From positions 34,844,626 to 34,908,625 of the forward strand of contig CM061228.1 of NCBI GenBank assembly GCA_030844895.1: DNA of 64,000 bases, given 5' to 3'. Shown piece by piece: positions 44,756-57,072 of the stretch (position 1 is the stretch's first letter; the number at the start of each line of letters is the position of its first letter). This DNA is from Ambrosia x helenae (taxonomy: Eukaryota; Streptophyta; Magnoliopsida; Asterales; Asteraceae). The translations under genes were made by a program, and so were the position numbers. The notes under the pieces were generated by a model. The model was not told where the DNA came from and did no database searches. It saw nothing but the letters and a program-made list of their open reading frames with translations.

Positions 44756-47700
44756 ATGGACCGATGGACAGTGGCAGCACAAAAGATGAACACACAGTCT
44801 TCGCAACCGATTAACTACATGGCAACGACGAGCTCGATGCCTCAAAGCGTAGCACATCCAGCACCACAATCTGACTACTGGGGAGTAGCAGCAGCGGTGG
44901 TAAATACTCAAACTACTAATGCTATTTCTACTTTGATTAAAGATTTGTCTTCAGGTAGCGGGAATCGGCCACCAAAGCTCATGGAGATGCAAGAATATAA
45001 TCAGTGGCATACCATGTTCAAAATCCACTTGGAAGGCATGGGAGTAGAAGGAGCAGAGGCATGGAGAATGATTGCTACAGGTTATACACCACCAGTGTTG
45101 GAGAATACCGGTGAACCAGTTCCATTGGAGAGTATGTCTGTGGAGGAGAAAAAGAAGTTTGCGGTGGAGAAGAAAGCTTTTTCCCAATTGACACAGGCAA
45201 TCACAAGCGACCTGTTGCATCAGTTTGGGACATGCACCACATCTAAGCAACTATGGGACAAGCTTAAAAGGAAGCATGATGGTAATGAGAAAACTCGAAG
45301 CTTGAGGATGGAAGAATTGATAACAATGAAACTTTAAAAGAATTAACTCCTAGATATATGCATTTGCTATCTGAATTGTCTAGTTATGGTGTACAGATTC
45401 CTATGACTAAGCAGGTGGATAAGTTTGCAGATGCTCTACCACCTCAATGGGATCAGCACGTGGAAGTTCTCAGAGAGAAGGATGCTTACCAGTTCTGGAC
45501 TATTTCAGAGTTCATTGAGAAGCTGGAAAACAAAGAGATGGAGGATAGGAGGAAAGCTAGAAGATCATAGATTCCTCAGAATCCTAGCTTATATTTTGGA
45601 GGCACTTCAGTTCCAGTCAGTAACTTAAGTTCAGGAGGTGTTGCACCACATGTTGCTTGCATTTCCAATGTTATGGAATCACCAAAACCAACCACCTACT
45701 ACATGACACAAACATCATCCTACTCACAACCATCATACACACCACCACAATACAACAATTCCTATATTTCACCACTCTCCCCAATGCAACAAGCAGGTTT
45801 CTACACTGCTAGCCAATCACAACAACCAATGAACCAAGTTACTCAACCTAATCAACATCCGGTGGTTTTGGAGACTTCTAACTTGGGTAATGTGACAGTG
45901 GAAATTGCTCAACAACATATTGCACTAGTCTCAGCAATGGTTTCATCCTACAATGGACTTGTTGCTAGTCAAATTGGGAATAACAACTTAACCAATGAGG
46001 ACTATGCACAGATCGACAAGGAAGAGATGGAACTCATTGATATTCAATGGACTTTTGCAAGCATCATGAGAAGAGCAACAGAGTTTATCGAGAAAACAGG
46101 TAGAACAGATTTGGCAACTTCTCCCAACACAACCTACGGGTTCAACAAGGAGAAAGTTACTTGTTTTAACTGTGGAGAGAAAGGTCACTTTAAAAGAGAA
46201 TGCACCGAGCCACCAAAACAAGGTAATAGAAACCCATTCAATGCAAACTACCAGAACCGTCAACAACAAAACCAAGTCTCTTACCAAAACAACAACAACT
46301 ACCAAAACCGACAGAACAACTTTAACAACCAAAACAGACAACCAAACACATCAAACCAGATTCAAAACCAATCTCCTAACAACACTAACCAAACAGTTAT
46401 ACCAATCACTACACCAAATGAGACACAACAGAACACAAGTCAGAATCAAGCATTGGTGACTCAACAAGATGAAAGGTTTGACTGGTCGGGTATGCAAATA
46501 GGAGTGGAAGAAGTTACTACTGGTGGAAATGTGGCATGTGTTGCTTATCATGTTGATATTGAAGAGTCGGTAATGGAGGAAGAAAAGAAAGAAACTGAGG
46601 AGTGTGATAGTGATGATTCTGAGACTGAAATGGATGTGGAGAATGAACCTGTTGAGGTTAAGGCTGAGGAACCTAATTCTGGAATGGTGATTGATTCTGT
46701 TACCGATGTTCCTGAGGAGTGTAGATCAGTTTATTCAGATTCAGACAGTGAATCGGACACAGAGGCAAGTGTTGATTCTTTAGATGATGACATTGATCAG
46801 TTGTTAGCAGAAGCTGATTTTCTGATGACGAGGAAGTCGTGCATTGCTGATGATGCTTTCACCAAGATTGACTATTCCAAGTTTTTCACTGGAAAGGAAG
46901 CTCATTTCGCATTGATGGCCATGACTGAACCGCCAAAACCTGTAAGTTCTGAATCTAGCACTGATATTAAAATTGATAAACATTGTGATAAATGTGATAG
47001 ATTGACTGAGGAGATTAAACAACTCTGTGTTGAACGTGATAGTGCTATCATGAACAGTCAATCTACTCGCAAAGAGTTGAATGCTTTCAACAAAGTATTA
47101 GATGGCTACAAAAAGGACATTTCCGACTTGAAAAATACTTTATCATTGAAACAATTGGCAATTAACAACTATATCAATGAAATTGAAAATACCAAGTTGG
47201 AAATGGCAGCCATAAAATGCTTTGCTGAAAAAGTGAACAAAAAGTTGGAAAGTTATAAACACATTGCTTATGTGGTAGATCACATCATAGATGATAACAC
47301 CACTAATTACAAGTCTGTGCCATCTCCGGTTCTTTTTGAAAATCATAACTATCACCAAGTTATACCGGAGAGCTCGGTAAAATCAGACTCATCATCGGAA
47401 ATGAAATCTAATACCTCGAGTATTGGTGATCCTCATTCCGATGTGAGACCGATTTTAGGCTTGAATGATGAGGGTGTTTATGCTGAAAGTGTGGATTCAG
47501 ACTCAGAGAATGATGGAACTGGTAATGACCAAACTGTTAATGCATGTGAAATTCCAAAAGAAAATCACATCATTACTACTGAACCAGTTTCACCATCTCA
47601 ACATGTGCATCCGATGGCAACTGCTCATCGTGAGAAAAAGTCTGAAAAGAATGAGATTAGAAAGGACCTTGAGAATGAACCAAGTGACAAACCTGTCAAG

Positions 47701-48684
47701 GTGTTTTATCGGATGGAAGGATCCGATAAAATCATCTCTGATGAGGAATTTCCAATCAAAAATGCTAACTATGCTAAAATAGAAAAGATTTGGCAAGAAA
47801 GCACTATTTGGTTCCCAAAACATGAGAGAACAAACGAAATTCCACCAGAAATTTTAAAGAAATTGTTTTTGGATGTTCCTCAAGAACCAAAGGTCCATGT
47901 CACAGAGTTCATTCGACCAAATGACAAAGCAAATGGTTTTCATGAGCCCACTTACTCAAAAGGACCACTTCCTGAGAGTTTGAGGAATCAACAGTATAAT
48001 GATCAATATCCTGTTAGATCATTTGCTCCACCAAATGCTCATTATGTTTTTGAAGAATATCGAAAATGCTTTAAATGTGGGGAACGTGGGCATTTGCTTG
48101 CTCAGTGTCCATATGTAAGGCATAAAAGACATGAGGTTGAAGTTAGAAATTCCATGAGAAAACCGATTGATCATTATGTTCCACCACATAGATGAGTTGT
48201 TCCTCAACAACAACAGTTTTATAATCAAAACAATTTTCATCAAATGAGGAACAATCGTCCAATTCAATATGATCAAAGAAATCGGATTGCTATGGAACAA
48301 TCATGGAGAAAGCCTGTGGTGAACGCAACAATTGATAGGCAAAAGGTTCCACAAAAACCAATTGTCAAATCAAATGTTGGACCTAAGTCTGTTAACTCAG
48401 ATAAGGTAGCCAAGAAAGTTACTTTTGTTAACAATGTTCAGAAACCGATTGAGAAACCAAAATCTCAAATTCGCATTCTTAAAAGATCTGAAAAATCTTG
48501 GTCACCCAATGGTACTCCAGGAGCTTCTACTTCAAAGGTAAGTGAGAAAAAGGAAAATGTTTTGAACAATCAGAAAAAGATTGATCCAAAACAAAAAGTT
48601 GTTGAAAAGGTTAATGAGGATGTTTCTTTGAAATCTGATGTTCAAAGGCCCAAGACTCAGGCTTGGGTCCCCCGAAAGAACTAA
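44756..48684 (+). pseudogene. gag: gag of the plus copia element, very long, broken
   Basis: The N-terminal part (44756-45337) has a copia gag (UBN2-like) pattern: PKLMEMQEYNQWHTMFKIHL, then LWDKLKRKHDG. A frameshift near 45310-45330 moves to the frame continuing at 45358. An in-frame TAG (45568-45570) and a TGA (48193-48195) interrupt it further; the frame is otherwise open to TAA at 48682-48684, about 1300 codons. Two CCHC knuckles, CFNCGEKGHFKREC (46161-46202) and CFKCGERGHLLAQC (48067-48108), are separated by some 620 residues with an acidic stretch and a coiled-coil segment (about 47000-47270). It ends WVPRKN. The exact start is uncertain; several Met codons lie between 44756 and 44825. 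Expected role: particle shell and RNA binding. Confidence 0.82.
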
Positions 48685-48706
48685 ATGATTTACTTTTTGT
48701 GTGCAG
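48538..48706 (+). other. Candidate 169-nt intron at the gag-pol junction
   Basis: Donor AAG|GTAAGTGAG (GT at 48538-48539) and acceptor TTTACTTTTTGTGTGCAG (AG at 48705-48706). The donor falls on a gag codon boundary and the first base after the acceptor falls on a pol codon boundary, so removal is phase 0. It deletes the gag stop (48682-48684) and joins gag to pol in one frame. Unspliced RNA would give Gag alone, spliced RNA Gag-Pol. Inferred from sequence only. Confidence 0.6.
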
Positions 48707-51700
48707 GGAGCTTCAGCTGGCCCTATTAGCAGTCTATGGATTGTTGATAGTGGAGCTTCAGGCCACATGACAGGGGATCTCGCATTGCTGTTCGACGTGA
48801 AAAACATCAATGGAGGGTATGTCGCTTTCGCGGGTAATAAAGGAGGATATATCACAATGGAGGGAAGCGTGAGTAATGGGATAGTGACTTTCGAGCGGAT
48901 ATCTTATGTGAAGCAAATAGACTATAATCTGCTGAGCGTCAGTCAAATATGTGATAAACAATTTTCTGTGCATTTTGATGACAAATCCTGTTATATTCTC
49001 AAACCGGGCTTCAAAATTCCAAAGGAGTGGATAATGTTGATGGCACCTCGCGTCAACAATCTTTATATTCTTGATATGTCCAAGGCGATGACATCACAGG
49101 GGCAAATAACATGTTTTCTATCCAAAGCGACTGAGAAAGAATCGATTATGTGGCACCGCAGAATGGGGCACATTCATCTGAGAAAAATGAATCAACTTGT
49201 GAGAAATGGGCTTGTCGATGGAGTAAACGTGAAACATTTCCATCTGAACGACAAGTGTGTAAGTTGTATGAAGGGGAAGCTACACAAACAGTCCCATAAA
49301 GTGAAGAAAGTTAACTCTGTAGAGATGCCGCTTGAGCGATTGCACATGGACCTATTCGGACCAGTCAAGCGCAAAAGTCATCTTGGAGAGCTTTATTGTT
49401 TAGTTGTCACTGATGACTATTCAAGATTTTCATGGGTGATGTGTTTGCAGAACAAAAGTGACACCTTTACCAATCTACAAGTTCTGTTCACTCGATTGGA
49501 GAATATCTACAATTTGAAGATAAAAAGAATTAGGAGTGACAACGGGACGGAGTTCAAAAAACGCCAAGATGGATGAACTTTGTGAAAGCAAAGGAATACA
49601 TCATGAATATTCGGCTCCGTATACCCCACAGCAGAACGGTGTTGCTGAACGAAAGAATAGGACTCTAATTGAAGCGGCTAGAACAATGCATGCTGATTCA
49701 AATCTTCCGGTAATGTTCTGGAATGAGGCGATTTATGCAGCAAATTATACATTAAATCGGGTTCTAATAGTGAAGAAGTTTGGAAAAACATCTTATGAAC
49801 TGTTACACCGACGAAAGCCCAACTTAGAGTATCTAGAACCTTTCGGGGCGCCATGCACGATGTTGAATCCAGGTGAGAAGTTTAGTCCTAAAGCTGAGGA
49901 GGGATATTTTGTTGGATATGCAACCCCGCTCAAACGGGTATTCAACAAGCGAACTCGTCAAGTGGAGGATTGGGCTAACGTGGAAGTTCAACGATACACT
50001 CAAAATTTGCAAGGCACGGGTCCTGATTGGATGTTTGATTACAAAGATTTCTTTGAATCATTCAACCTAGATAGCTTGGTTGAAGAAGCTGTTATCAGAT
50101 TACTTTATGAGTGTGAAAACGCGGCGACTTCACCGTTGGTGCGTCCAATCACCGTGAACCCCCTACCAGCTTCTAATGATACCAGTGCTCCTATACAAGA
50201 GGAAGAGGTGTTTCAAGAGGCTTCAACTTCATTAGACACTTCAGAATCTGAAGATGAACAATTTGAAGAAGCCGTTCTTGAACATGCAGAAGAATTAGAG
50301 GCGCAACCAGTGAACCCAACTCCAAATCCAAATGTTGCTTCATCATCAAACACGGGTCATGATCTGGATGCTGTAGAAAACTTGACTGCTCAAACGGGAG
50401 TTATTGTACCTGTTAATCCGGAATCTCGGATTCATCGTATTCACCCGCTGGAGCAAGTTATAGGTGATCCTGGAAGTGGTGTTATGACCAGAGGGCAGTT
50501 GAAAAGCGTTAACTCGCCAGAGAGTTTTGGTGCTTTAGCATTATATGCCAAAATTCAAAAATCTGGAAGTCAAAATGATTGGTCGTTTGCATGTTATGTG
50601 TCGCAGGTAGAGCCAAGGACATACAAGGACGCTTTGAATGAAGATGCCTGGGTTGAGGCAATGCAGGAAGAGTTATTGCAATTCCAGAAATTGGGAGTTT
50701 GGACGCTCACGGATTTGCCGCCGGGAAGGAAGAAAATAGGCACTAAATGGGTGTTTAAGTGCAAAAAGGATGATCGTGGGGTTATTGTTCGCAACAAAGC
50801 CAGATTGGTTGTGCAGGGTTTCCATCAAATCGAAGGAATTGATTATAACGAAATCTATGCACCAGTAGCACGGATTGAAGCTATTCGGATGTTCCTCGCG
50901 TTTGCTTCATACAAGAAATTCAAAGTCTATCAAATGGACGTCAAGAGCGCATTTTTGTACGGGAAAGTCAAGGAGGAGGTTTATGTCGGGCAGCCACCAG
51001 GCTTTGAGGACCCAATCCACCGGGATAAGGTCTACGTGCTGAACAAAGCTTTATATGGTTTGCACCAGGCTCCAAGACAGTGGTACGAGGAGCTAAGTAC
51101 ATATCTCATCTCCAAAGGATTCAAGCGTGGCCTCGTCGATTGTACCCTCTTCACGAAGAAGACAGGAGATGATTTGCTTCTTGTACAGATTTACGTTGAT
51201 GATATTATATTTGGTTCAACTAACGAACTTTTATGCAGGGAATTCGAAACTGTTATGCAAGAAAAGTTCGAAATGAGCGCAATGGGGGAGATGCAGTTTT
51301 TCCTCGGCTTACAGGTGGACCAAAGACCCGACGGGATCTTCATTCACCAGACAAAATACGTATCCGACATCTTGAGCCGATTCCAGATGGAGGACTCTAA
51401 GCCGATGGATACCCCGATTCAACCCAATCACGGGATTGGAGTGGACGCTAAGGGGGAGCTGACAGACCCATTTACATACAGAGCAATCATCGGATCTCTG
51501 ATGTATTTGACAGCGTCTCGACCAGATATTATGTATGCAACGTGTCTCTGTGCTCGCTATCAATCGAAGCCGAAACAAAGTCATCTGACGGCGGTCAAGC
51601 GTATCCTTCGATATCTGAAGGGTTGTCCATCAAAAGAACTTTGGTACCCTAATGATGATGATTTTGATTTTATTGCTTTTAGTGATGCAGATTGGGGCGG

Positions 51701-52139
51701 CTGTGACAAAGATAGCAAATCAACTACAGCTGGTTGCCAGTTTTTAGGGAGCAGGTTAATTACCTGGCAATGCAAGAAACAGACTTCCGTGGCGCTGTCT
51801 ACCTGTGAAGCTGAGTACATTGCAGCCTCAAGTTGTTGTTCGCAAGTACTCTGGATCCAACAACAGATGGTGGATTATGGTTTGCAGTTTCTTAAAACCC
51901 CTATACACTGTGACAACGAAGCCGCAATTGCATTAACTAAAAATACTGAAAATCATTCTAAAGCGAAACATATCCGGATTAAATATCATTTTATCCGTGA
52001 TTGTTACGCTAAGGAATTGATAGATATGGTCAAAATTCATACTGACTACCAACGTGCAGATTTGTTTACAAAAGCTTTTGACAGATCCCGCTTTGAATAT
52101 CTTTTAAAAGTAAACAATATAAAGGAAAAACAGGACTAA
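48707..52139 (+). pseudogene. pol: pol of the plus copia element (protease, integrase, RT, RNase H), one frameshift
   Basis: Domains in order: aspartic protease motif WIVDSGASGHMTG (about 48737-48775); pre-integrase/zinc region WHRRMGH...CVSCMKGK (49150-49285); integrase core with TDDYSRFSW (about 49410), RSDNGTEF (about 49535) and NGVAERKNR (about 49640); RT with KWVFKCKKDDRG, QMDVKSAFLYG and YVDDIIFGS (51192-51218); RNase H with SDADWGGC, CEAEYIAAS and HIRIKYHFIRD, ending KEKQD. A run of six A at 49556-49561, one too many, shifts the frame between the second Asp and the Glu of the integrase triad. The pol frame opens only at 48689 and lacks a good ATG, consistent with expression as a gag fusion. 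Everything after the shift is open to 52139. Confidence 0.9.
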
Positions 52140-53570
52140 TCGGCACCTCGGTTTATCGCTTTTTAGTTTTTAAATTTTTGCTAATTGGGAATTTCTCTTT
52201 GCTAATTGGGAATTTCTCTTTACTATCATAATCCTCAAAGAAGTTGATGCTTTCGAGAGGATTGTTTAATCCTCAAAGAAGTTGATGCTTTCAAGTGGAT
52301 TGTTTCTTTCAAATTTTTGTTTTGTTTTTCAGAAAAATTAAAAACCCAAAAATATGTTCTTTATTTTAGGGGGAGTCATTTTATCAGAAAAACCAAAAAC
52401 ATTGAAAAATTTTCAAAAGACCTAAAAATTAGAAAAACCAAAATGATTTCCTGGATAAAAAGAGGAAATGATAGTACATCAGTGGGGATCTGACACAGGC
52501 TAAAGAATTGTATAGTATAATGAGACGTATGTTGATTACGTGTGATATGCTGATAGGCTTCGTAGACTAAATATTGCGTGCATTAGTGATACAAACATAA
52601 CAAACTACGCGTTTGTGGCTGAACACCTCATGGGCATATGGTCTTAGTACCGTAATTTCGTTTGATAGGATTGCCAAAATCTGAGGTTTCGGGTCGTTAT
52701 GTTATTGTTATCCGGGATATTCTGATTAAACTTCTGTCGTATTGATTTACGGACCTAGTTTCATCATAATATTTGCAAAAAGAGCATATTGCCAAAACCG
52801 AAAGTTACCGAATTGAGGAACTTTATGTTTTATTGATCAAAGATCATTATTACATCGTATTGACTTTCTGATGCAAATCAGTGGTTAATATCAGCCTCAA
52901 CCTAGTGTATACGCACATGTTACTTTGCTGCATTCATTTGCTGACCTGTACACCTCTGTGCTATATACTTTGTAAACTTTACGGATAACTCTGGCATAAT
53001 CACGCGTTACGATGAAGCTTTGTGCAATTACTTGATACGGGAGTATGTCGTGTGTGTGGGAACCACAATGTGTTAGTCTAAAACATCTAACTCGTATCAT
53101 TTTAAAGCATTGCGTAATTGTCTGCATGTGAGCTTATGTGGACAACAATATCAGCAATTGCAGTGTCACATATTGTTTCTAATGATAATATTAAAACAGA
53201 TCAACGCTGTGCTCAGATTTCTCAGTAAACTGATATGATCCTCTTACCGGATATCACAAAATGTTTACTGCTTTCATTTACTTTGATGCATTTTACTTTG
53301 TTGCATTTTACTTTTATTGTCAAAAAGATACAATATCCAAAAAGATTTTAGGTGTGTTTTTGATAAAATTTCAGAAAACCCAAAAATATTTGCATTTCTG
53401 CTTTATTTTTGATAACCGGGGATGCTTGATGGTCAATTTCTGAGATTTGATAACACCATCTGGGCTTTGTATCATTCAAAATGTGAAAATTTGAGTTTTG
53501 GAAGTTTAACAGATTGAAAAATGTTGAACGGGATTCGAATTCGTGATTTGGCGAAATTTTCAGATTTTTC
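52140..53570 (+). other. Post-pol spacer, first part: direct repeats and internal purine tract
   Basis: Just after the pol stop are two tandem duplications: GCTAATTGGGAATTTCTCTT twice (about 52180-52220) and a 37-bp unit containing CCTCAAAGAAGTTGATGC twice (about 52231-52300). Then comes AGGGGGAG (52368-52375), a copy of the terminal purine-tract sequence. Related sequence with the same repeats lies in the minus copy at about 62915-63120. No gene recognised. Confidence 0.75.
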
Positions 53571-53575
53571 CATTT

Positions 53576-53800
53576 CACATTCGCCCCTTAATTGGGTCGA
53601 ATGTGGAAAAATCTTCACTTTCGACCGTTTCAGTTTGGACGAATGTGGGTCATTTTCACCTCCGGGTATAAATTCCACCTTCGGGTGACAAGTTTCACAT
53701 TCGGGTCATTAGTTTGGGGCGAATGTGGAATTCCCTCACATTCGTCCATATACAACGGGCGAACGTGGACTCTATATATCAGCCATTCCAGGTTCGTTCC
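53576..53800 (+). promoter_or_regulatory. Internal promoter of ORF3 (plus copy): motif array and TATA box
   Basis: About nine GGGCGAATGTGG / CACATTCGCC-type motifs (53576-53768) end directly at the TATA box CTATATATC (53772-53780). This matches the LTR layout, where the same motif array ends just before CTATATATAG. The minus copy keeps array and TATA box (TCTATAAATACC, 61464-61453). Start of transcription is inferred near 53805. Confidence 0.6.
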
Positions 53801-53916
53801 CTCATTCACAAAATTTTTCAAAATTTCTAAGATACCAGACCTTGTTGCGTTGATTTCCTGTGATTGTGCGATTTGTTCCCTGTTAATTACTGATTCTTGT
53901 GACACTAAAATTACAG

Positions 53917-54508
53917 GTAATGGAGCCCTTTTCAGATCAGAAACGATGGTTTTTTTTAACCGGACTTAGGGTTTCAACATTAGGGGTCTTAAAGTCTGTT
54001 TTCATGTTTGATTTTGATTCACATTCAATCTTCATCAGTTTTAGGGGGAGATAATATGAGGAATTAGGATAGTAACAATGTTCAGATGATTGATTGATCA
54101 ATTGAAGCTTATAAACCCTAATTCCACTTTAAAACTAATGAAAATTGAATAATTATTACAATTGATGGTACACGAGTGTTGATCGGTCATTGTAGGACAC
54201 ATTTGGATCAAAATGATATGTTAAAAACAACTTTGGCAAATTTTTAAATTTTGGGGTGAATCTGTTTTCACTTTCGGTTCCAAAAACGGGCGAAAGTGGA
54301 AAAGGATGGGCGAATGTAAGTATAAAACGGGCGAATGTGATTTTTATTCAAATCATTACACATTCGACCAGCAGAGTACACATTCGACCATAAATTCTCA
54401 CATTCGACCAGTTAAAAACGGGCGAATGTGCAGAGTTTTGAGCCTTAAAAGTTTGATATTTTTGTCGTTTTTGTATTTTTGACGTTTGTTTTTGTCTTTG
54501 ATGTGCAG
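53917..54508 (+). other. 5'UTR intron of ORF3 (plus copy)
   Basis: Donor TTACAG|GTAATGG (GT at 53917) and acceptor GTCTTTGATGTGCAG ending at 54508, exactly before the ATG at 54509; 592 nt. It contains an AGGGGGAG purine tract (54043-54050) and more GGGCGAA motifs (54285-54430). The minus copy has the same donor and acceptor at 61318 and 60730 (589 nt). Confidence 0.62.
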
Positions 54509-56521
54509 ATGGCTGATCAATCCGAAAACGTTGAGGCACCAGTGGAAAATGTCGAAGTTCCAGCAGAGGATGTTGTTCCAGTTCCGGTGCAAGAGGCTGA
54601 AGCATCTGTTCCGAGCAGTTGGCCATTCGAGCGATCTCACAACTGCTGCGCGTATCTTGGTGACGTGGAGAAGAATACAGAATTCACCAGGATCATAGAG
54701 TTCTTGAAGAGGAGCAGAATTGTACATGCATTAGCCACACCGACGATTATATACAGAGACATTATTGAAGATTTCTACCGAAATGCGAAGTATGACTTCT
54801 GGGATAATCAGACGATTATTAAGAGCAAGATTCAAGATATGGAGATGTTTTTGACGGAGTCTGATATACGGGAAGCACTGCAGATCAAGTTTGAAGTCAG
54901 TGAAGATCCCAGGGAGTTATCATGGACTGAGCAGAAAGCTTGTTTCTTACGGATGAAGTACAAAGGTCCGATTACTGATGGATCTATGTATAAAGGGAAG
55001 CTGAGCGTGCAGTTCAAGTACTTTGCACATGTTATTATCCACGTATTTGGATGTGTGAGCGGTGGATATGACGTTATGAGAAGAAGTTTGAGTTCGTTAA
55101 TGGTTGCGTTGACTCTCAACAAACCATTTAACGTATCTGGTATGATTCTAAACCATATGCTGGAGATGCTGAAAGGTATGAAGAACAAGAAGTTCATGCT
55201 ATATCCGAGATTTCTGATGATGATCTTTGACCACAAGTATCCAGAGTTGAAGAAGGATCCAACTATGATCCTAGGTCAAGATCACATGAATATTCGTACT
55301 TTGGTGAGAATGAAAGGATACAAAGGTGTGCCAGACAATGAAAAGCCACCTCACAGGAGATTATTTGGAGCTTTGGCTAGTCAGGATTACACTGATCCTG
55401 GCAAGAACAGAGCGAGACATGATGATAGTGATTCGGATAATGATGATCCTTTAGTGTATGTTGATGCAAGCACTAAGAGGAAGAGACAAGTAGTCAATCC
55501 TGGAGCCAAAGGGAAGGGCAAAGGAAAGATTGATCAGGGAAGCTCAAAGCAACAGGCGGTTAGACAAAAATCAACGGCAAAGAAAGGTTCAGGTTTGGTG
55601 GATGAAGAGTCAGTTGATTCAGAGGAGACTGAGGTAGACGAGCAGTGGGATTCTGATGCTGAAAACGTTAGGGCTACCAAACGTAAGGCCACTATGGTTG
55701 GTGAGTCTGAATCTTTGAATAAATCGATTGAAGAAGCTGAGAAAAGAAAGAAGTCTGTGAATGTTGAAGATGAAAGTCTAGGTGTTGATTTGGAAGAGTT
55801 GAATGTTGGAGAGACTGTGGTTGTAAACCTGCCCAAAGCCAAGCACAAGACCATGTCAAAGAAGACAAGTACTAAACAGTTGAGGGAGAAAGAGTTAGCT
55901 CAATTGTTGAAAGGGAAAAGAGTGCCCGATGCTGATACATCATCAAAGCTATCTTCACCTGTCACTAAGAAGCAAAAGAAATCCAAAGAGGCAGAACCAA
56001 TATCAGCTGATCAACTTAATGTTGCACTGGACAATGTACTTGACATGTTCAGAAAGCCTCAAAAAGAAAAGGAAGTTGAGCCATCCAGATCCAAATCCAA
56101 GAAAGTCACTGTGGATGATGATGTGATGAAGCAGGTGAACAGGAAAATGGATGACATGATGAAAATGATTGTGGCCCAACAAGCTGAAATAGCTAAGTTT
56201 AAGCAGAATGAATAGAAAATGCTTCAGATTGTAGTTGCTTCTAAATCTAATCAAGATGAGATCAATGAGAAGGTTAAGATGCTTGAAGCTAAGAATGAAA
56301 AGCTTGAAGGAAAGTGTGCAAGAAACAAGAGCAGAATTAAGTTGATTAAAGCAGACAACAAAGAACTAAGGGCTGAGAACAAACGCCTTAGTGATTTGAT
56401 TGATGATTTGTATAACACTGCACCTAAGTTGAAGGAGGGTGAAGAAGATAAAGAAGAAGAAGAAGAGAAAGTTGATTATGAAGATTCTGAATCGGATGAA
56501 GAGAAAGATGATGATGAAGAT
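54509..56521 (+). pseudogene. ORF3 (extra ORF after pol), plus copy, nonsense mutation and truncation
   Basis: The frame opens MADQSENVEA at 54509, directly after an acceptor-like site. It runs to an in-frame TAG at 56213-56215, continues open, and is cut at 56521 inside the acidic stretch where the minus element's LTR begins. It aligns with residues 1 to about 675 of the intact minus copy: a conserved N-terminal domain with WPFERSHNCCAYLGDVEKN and FMLYPRFLMMIFD, basic patches, then a coiled coil. Aligned over the stop, the minus copy has a Glu codon, so the TAG is a point mutation. See the minus copy for the full protein. Confidence 0.88.
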
Positions 56522-57059
56522 TGTGAGCGTTGGATTTTATCTAAAACAGGATTACACGATCATACAAGTCACAAATCTAGGTGCGGAAACCCTAGATCTG
56601 AACAAATTGATAAGATACAAATCACGACACAATCAAGATCATTTTCAACATCATTTTCATAGATTAACTTCAATCAATAAGCGTTTACAACTGTTTATGT
56701 TAATCTAGAATCACACAGATAATCTCTCAAAAACACTCCTAAACCTGATCTGAACCTGGACACAAATGACAACTCTCTTACATAATCAAAAACTCAAAAA
56801 CTATATATAGACACTGCACATTCGCCCCTTACAGATGGTCGAATGTGAGCTTTTTCCACATTCGCCCACTGCAAGTGGTCGAATGTGTCTTCTGGTGTAT
56901 GTCCAATCTTCCTTCGTCCAGTTCAAGTCTACCTTCGCCCCTTCTTGATTACCTTCGCCCATACTGATTTACATTCGCCCAGTTAGAACCACCTTCGGCT
57001 ATCTACTAACACATGTTAATTATAGTATATCCAATCCTTAGTCGCAAAACGCATCAACA
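56522..57059 (-). repeat. 3' LTR of the minus copia element
   Basis: 538 bp; on the minus strand it starts TGTTGATGCG and ends CGCTCACA. It shares the GGGCGAA motif array (about 57000-56820), the TATA box CTATATATAG (about 56807) and the last 300 bp with the plus copy's LTR, but is clearly diverged and has an additional 5' segment. Confidence 0.88.
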
Positions 57060-57061
57060 AA

Positions 57062-57069
57062 CTCCCCCT
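57062..57069 (-). other. Terminal polypurine tract, minus copia element
   Basis: AGGGGGAG on the minus strand, two to three bases before the 3' LTR start and a few bases after the ORF3 stop codon. Identical octamers occur at 62924-62917 and 61194-61187. Confidence 0.85.
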
Positions 57070-57072
57070 CGA

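Larger units (their letters stand above)
43645..56521 (+). mobile_element. Sirevirus-like Ty1/copia element, plus copy (damaged, truncated)
   Basis: Order: LTR (43645-44062), primer site (44066-44077), leader, gag (to 48684), pol (to 52139), a 2.4-kb spacer with its own promoter and intron, and an extra ORF from 54509 that is cut at 56521 by the LTR end of a second, inverted copy. RT wording (YVDDIIFGST), tRNA-Met primer, long coiled-coil gag, multiple purine tracts and an ORF after pol are all features known for Sireviruses. Lesions include a gag frameshift, in-frame stops in gag and the extra ORF, and a one-base expansion in an A-run in integrase. Confidence 0.9.
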
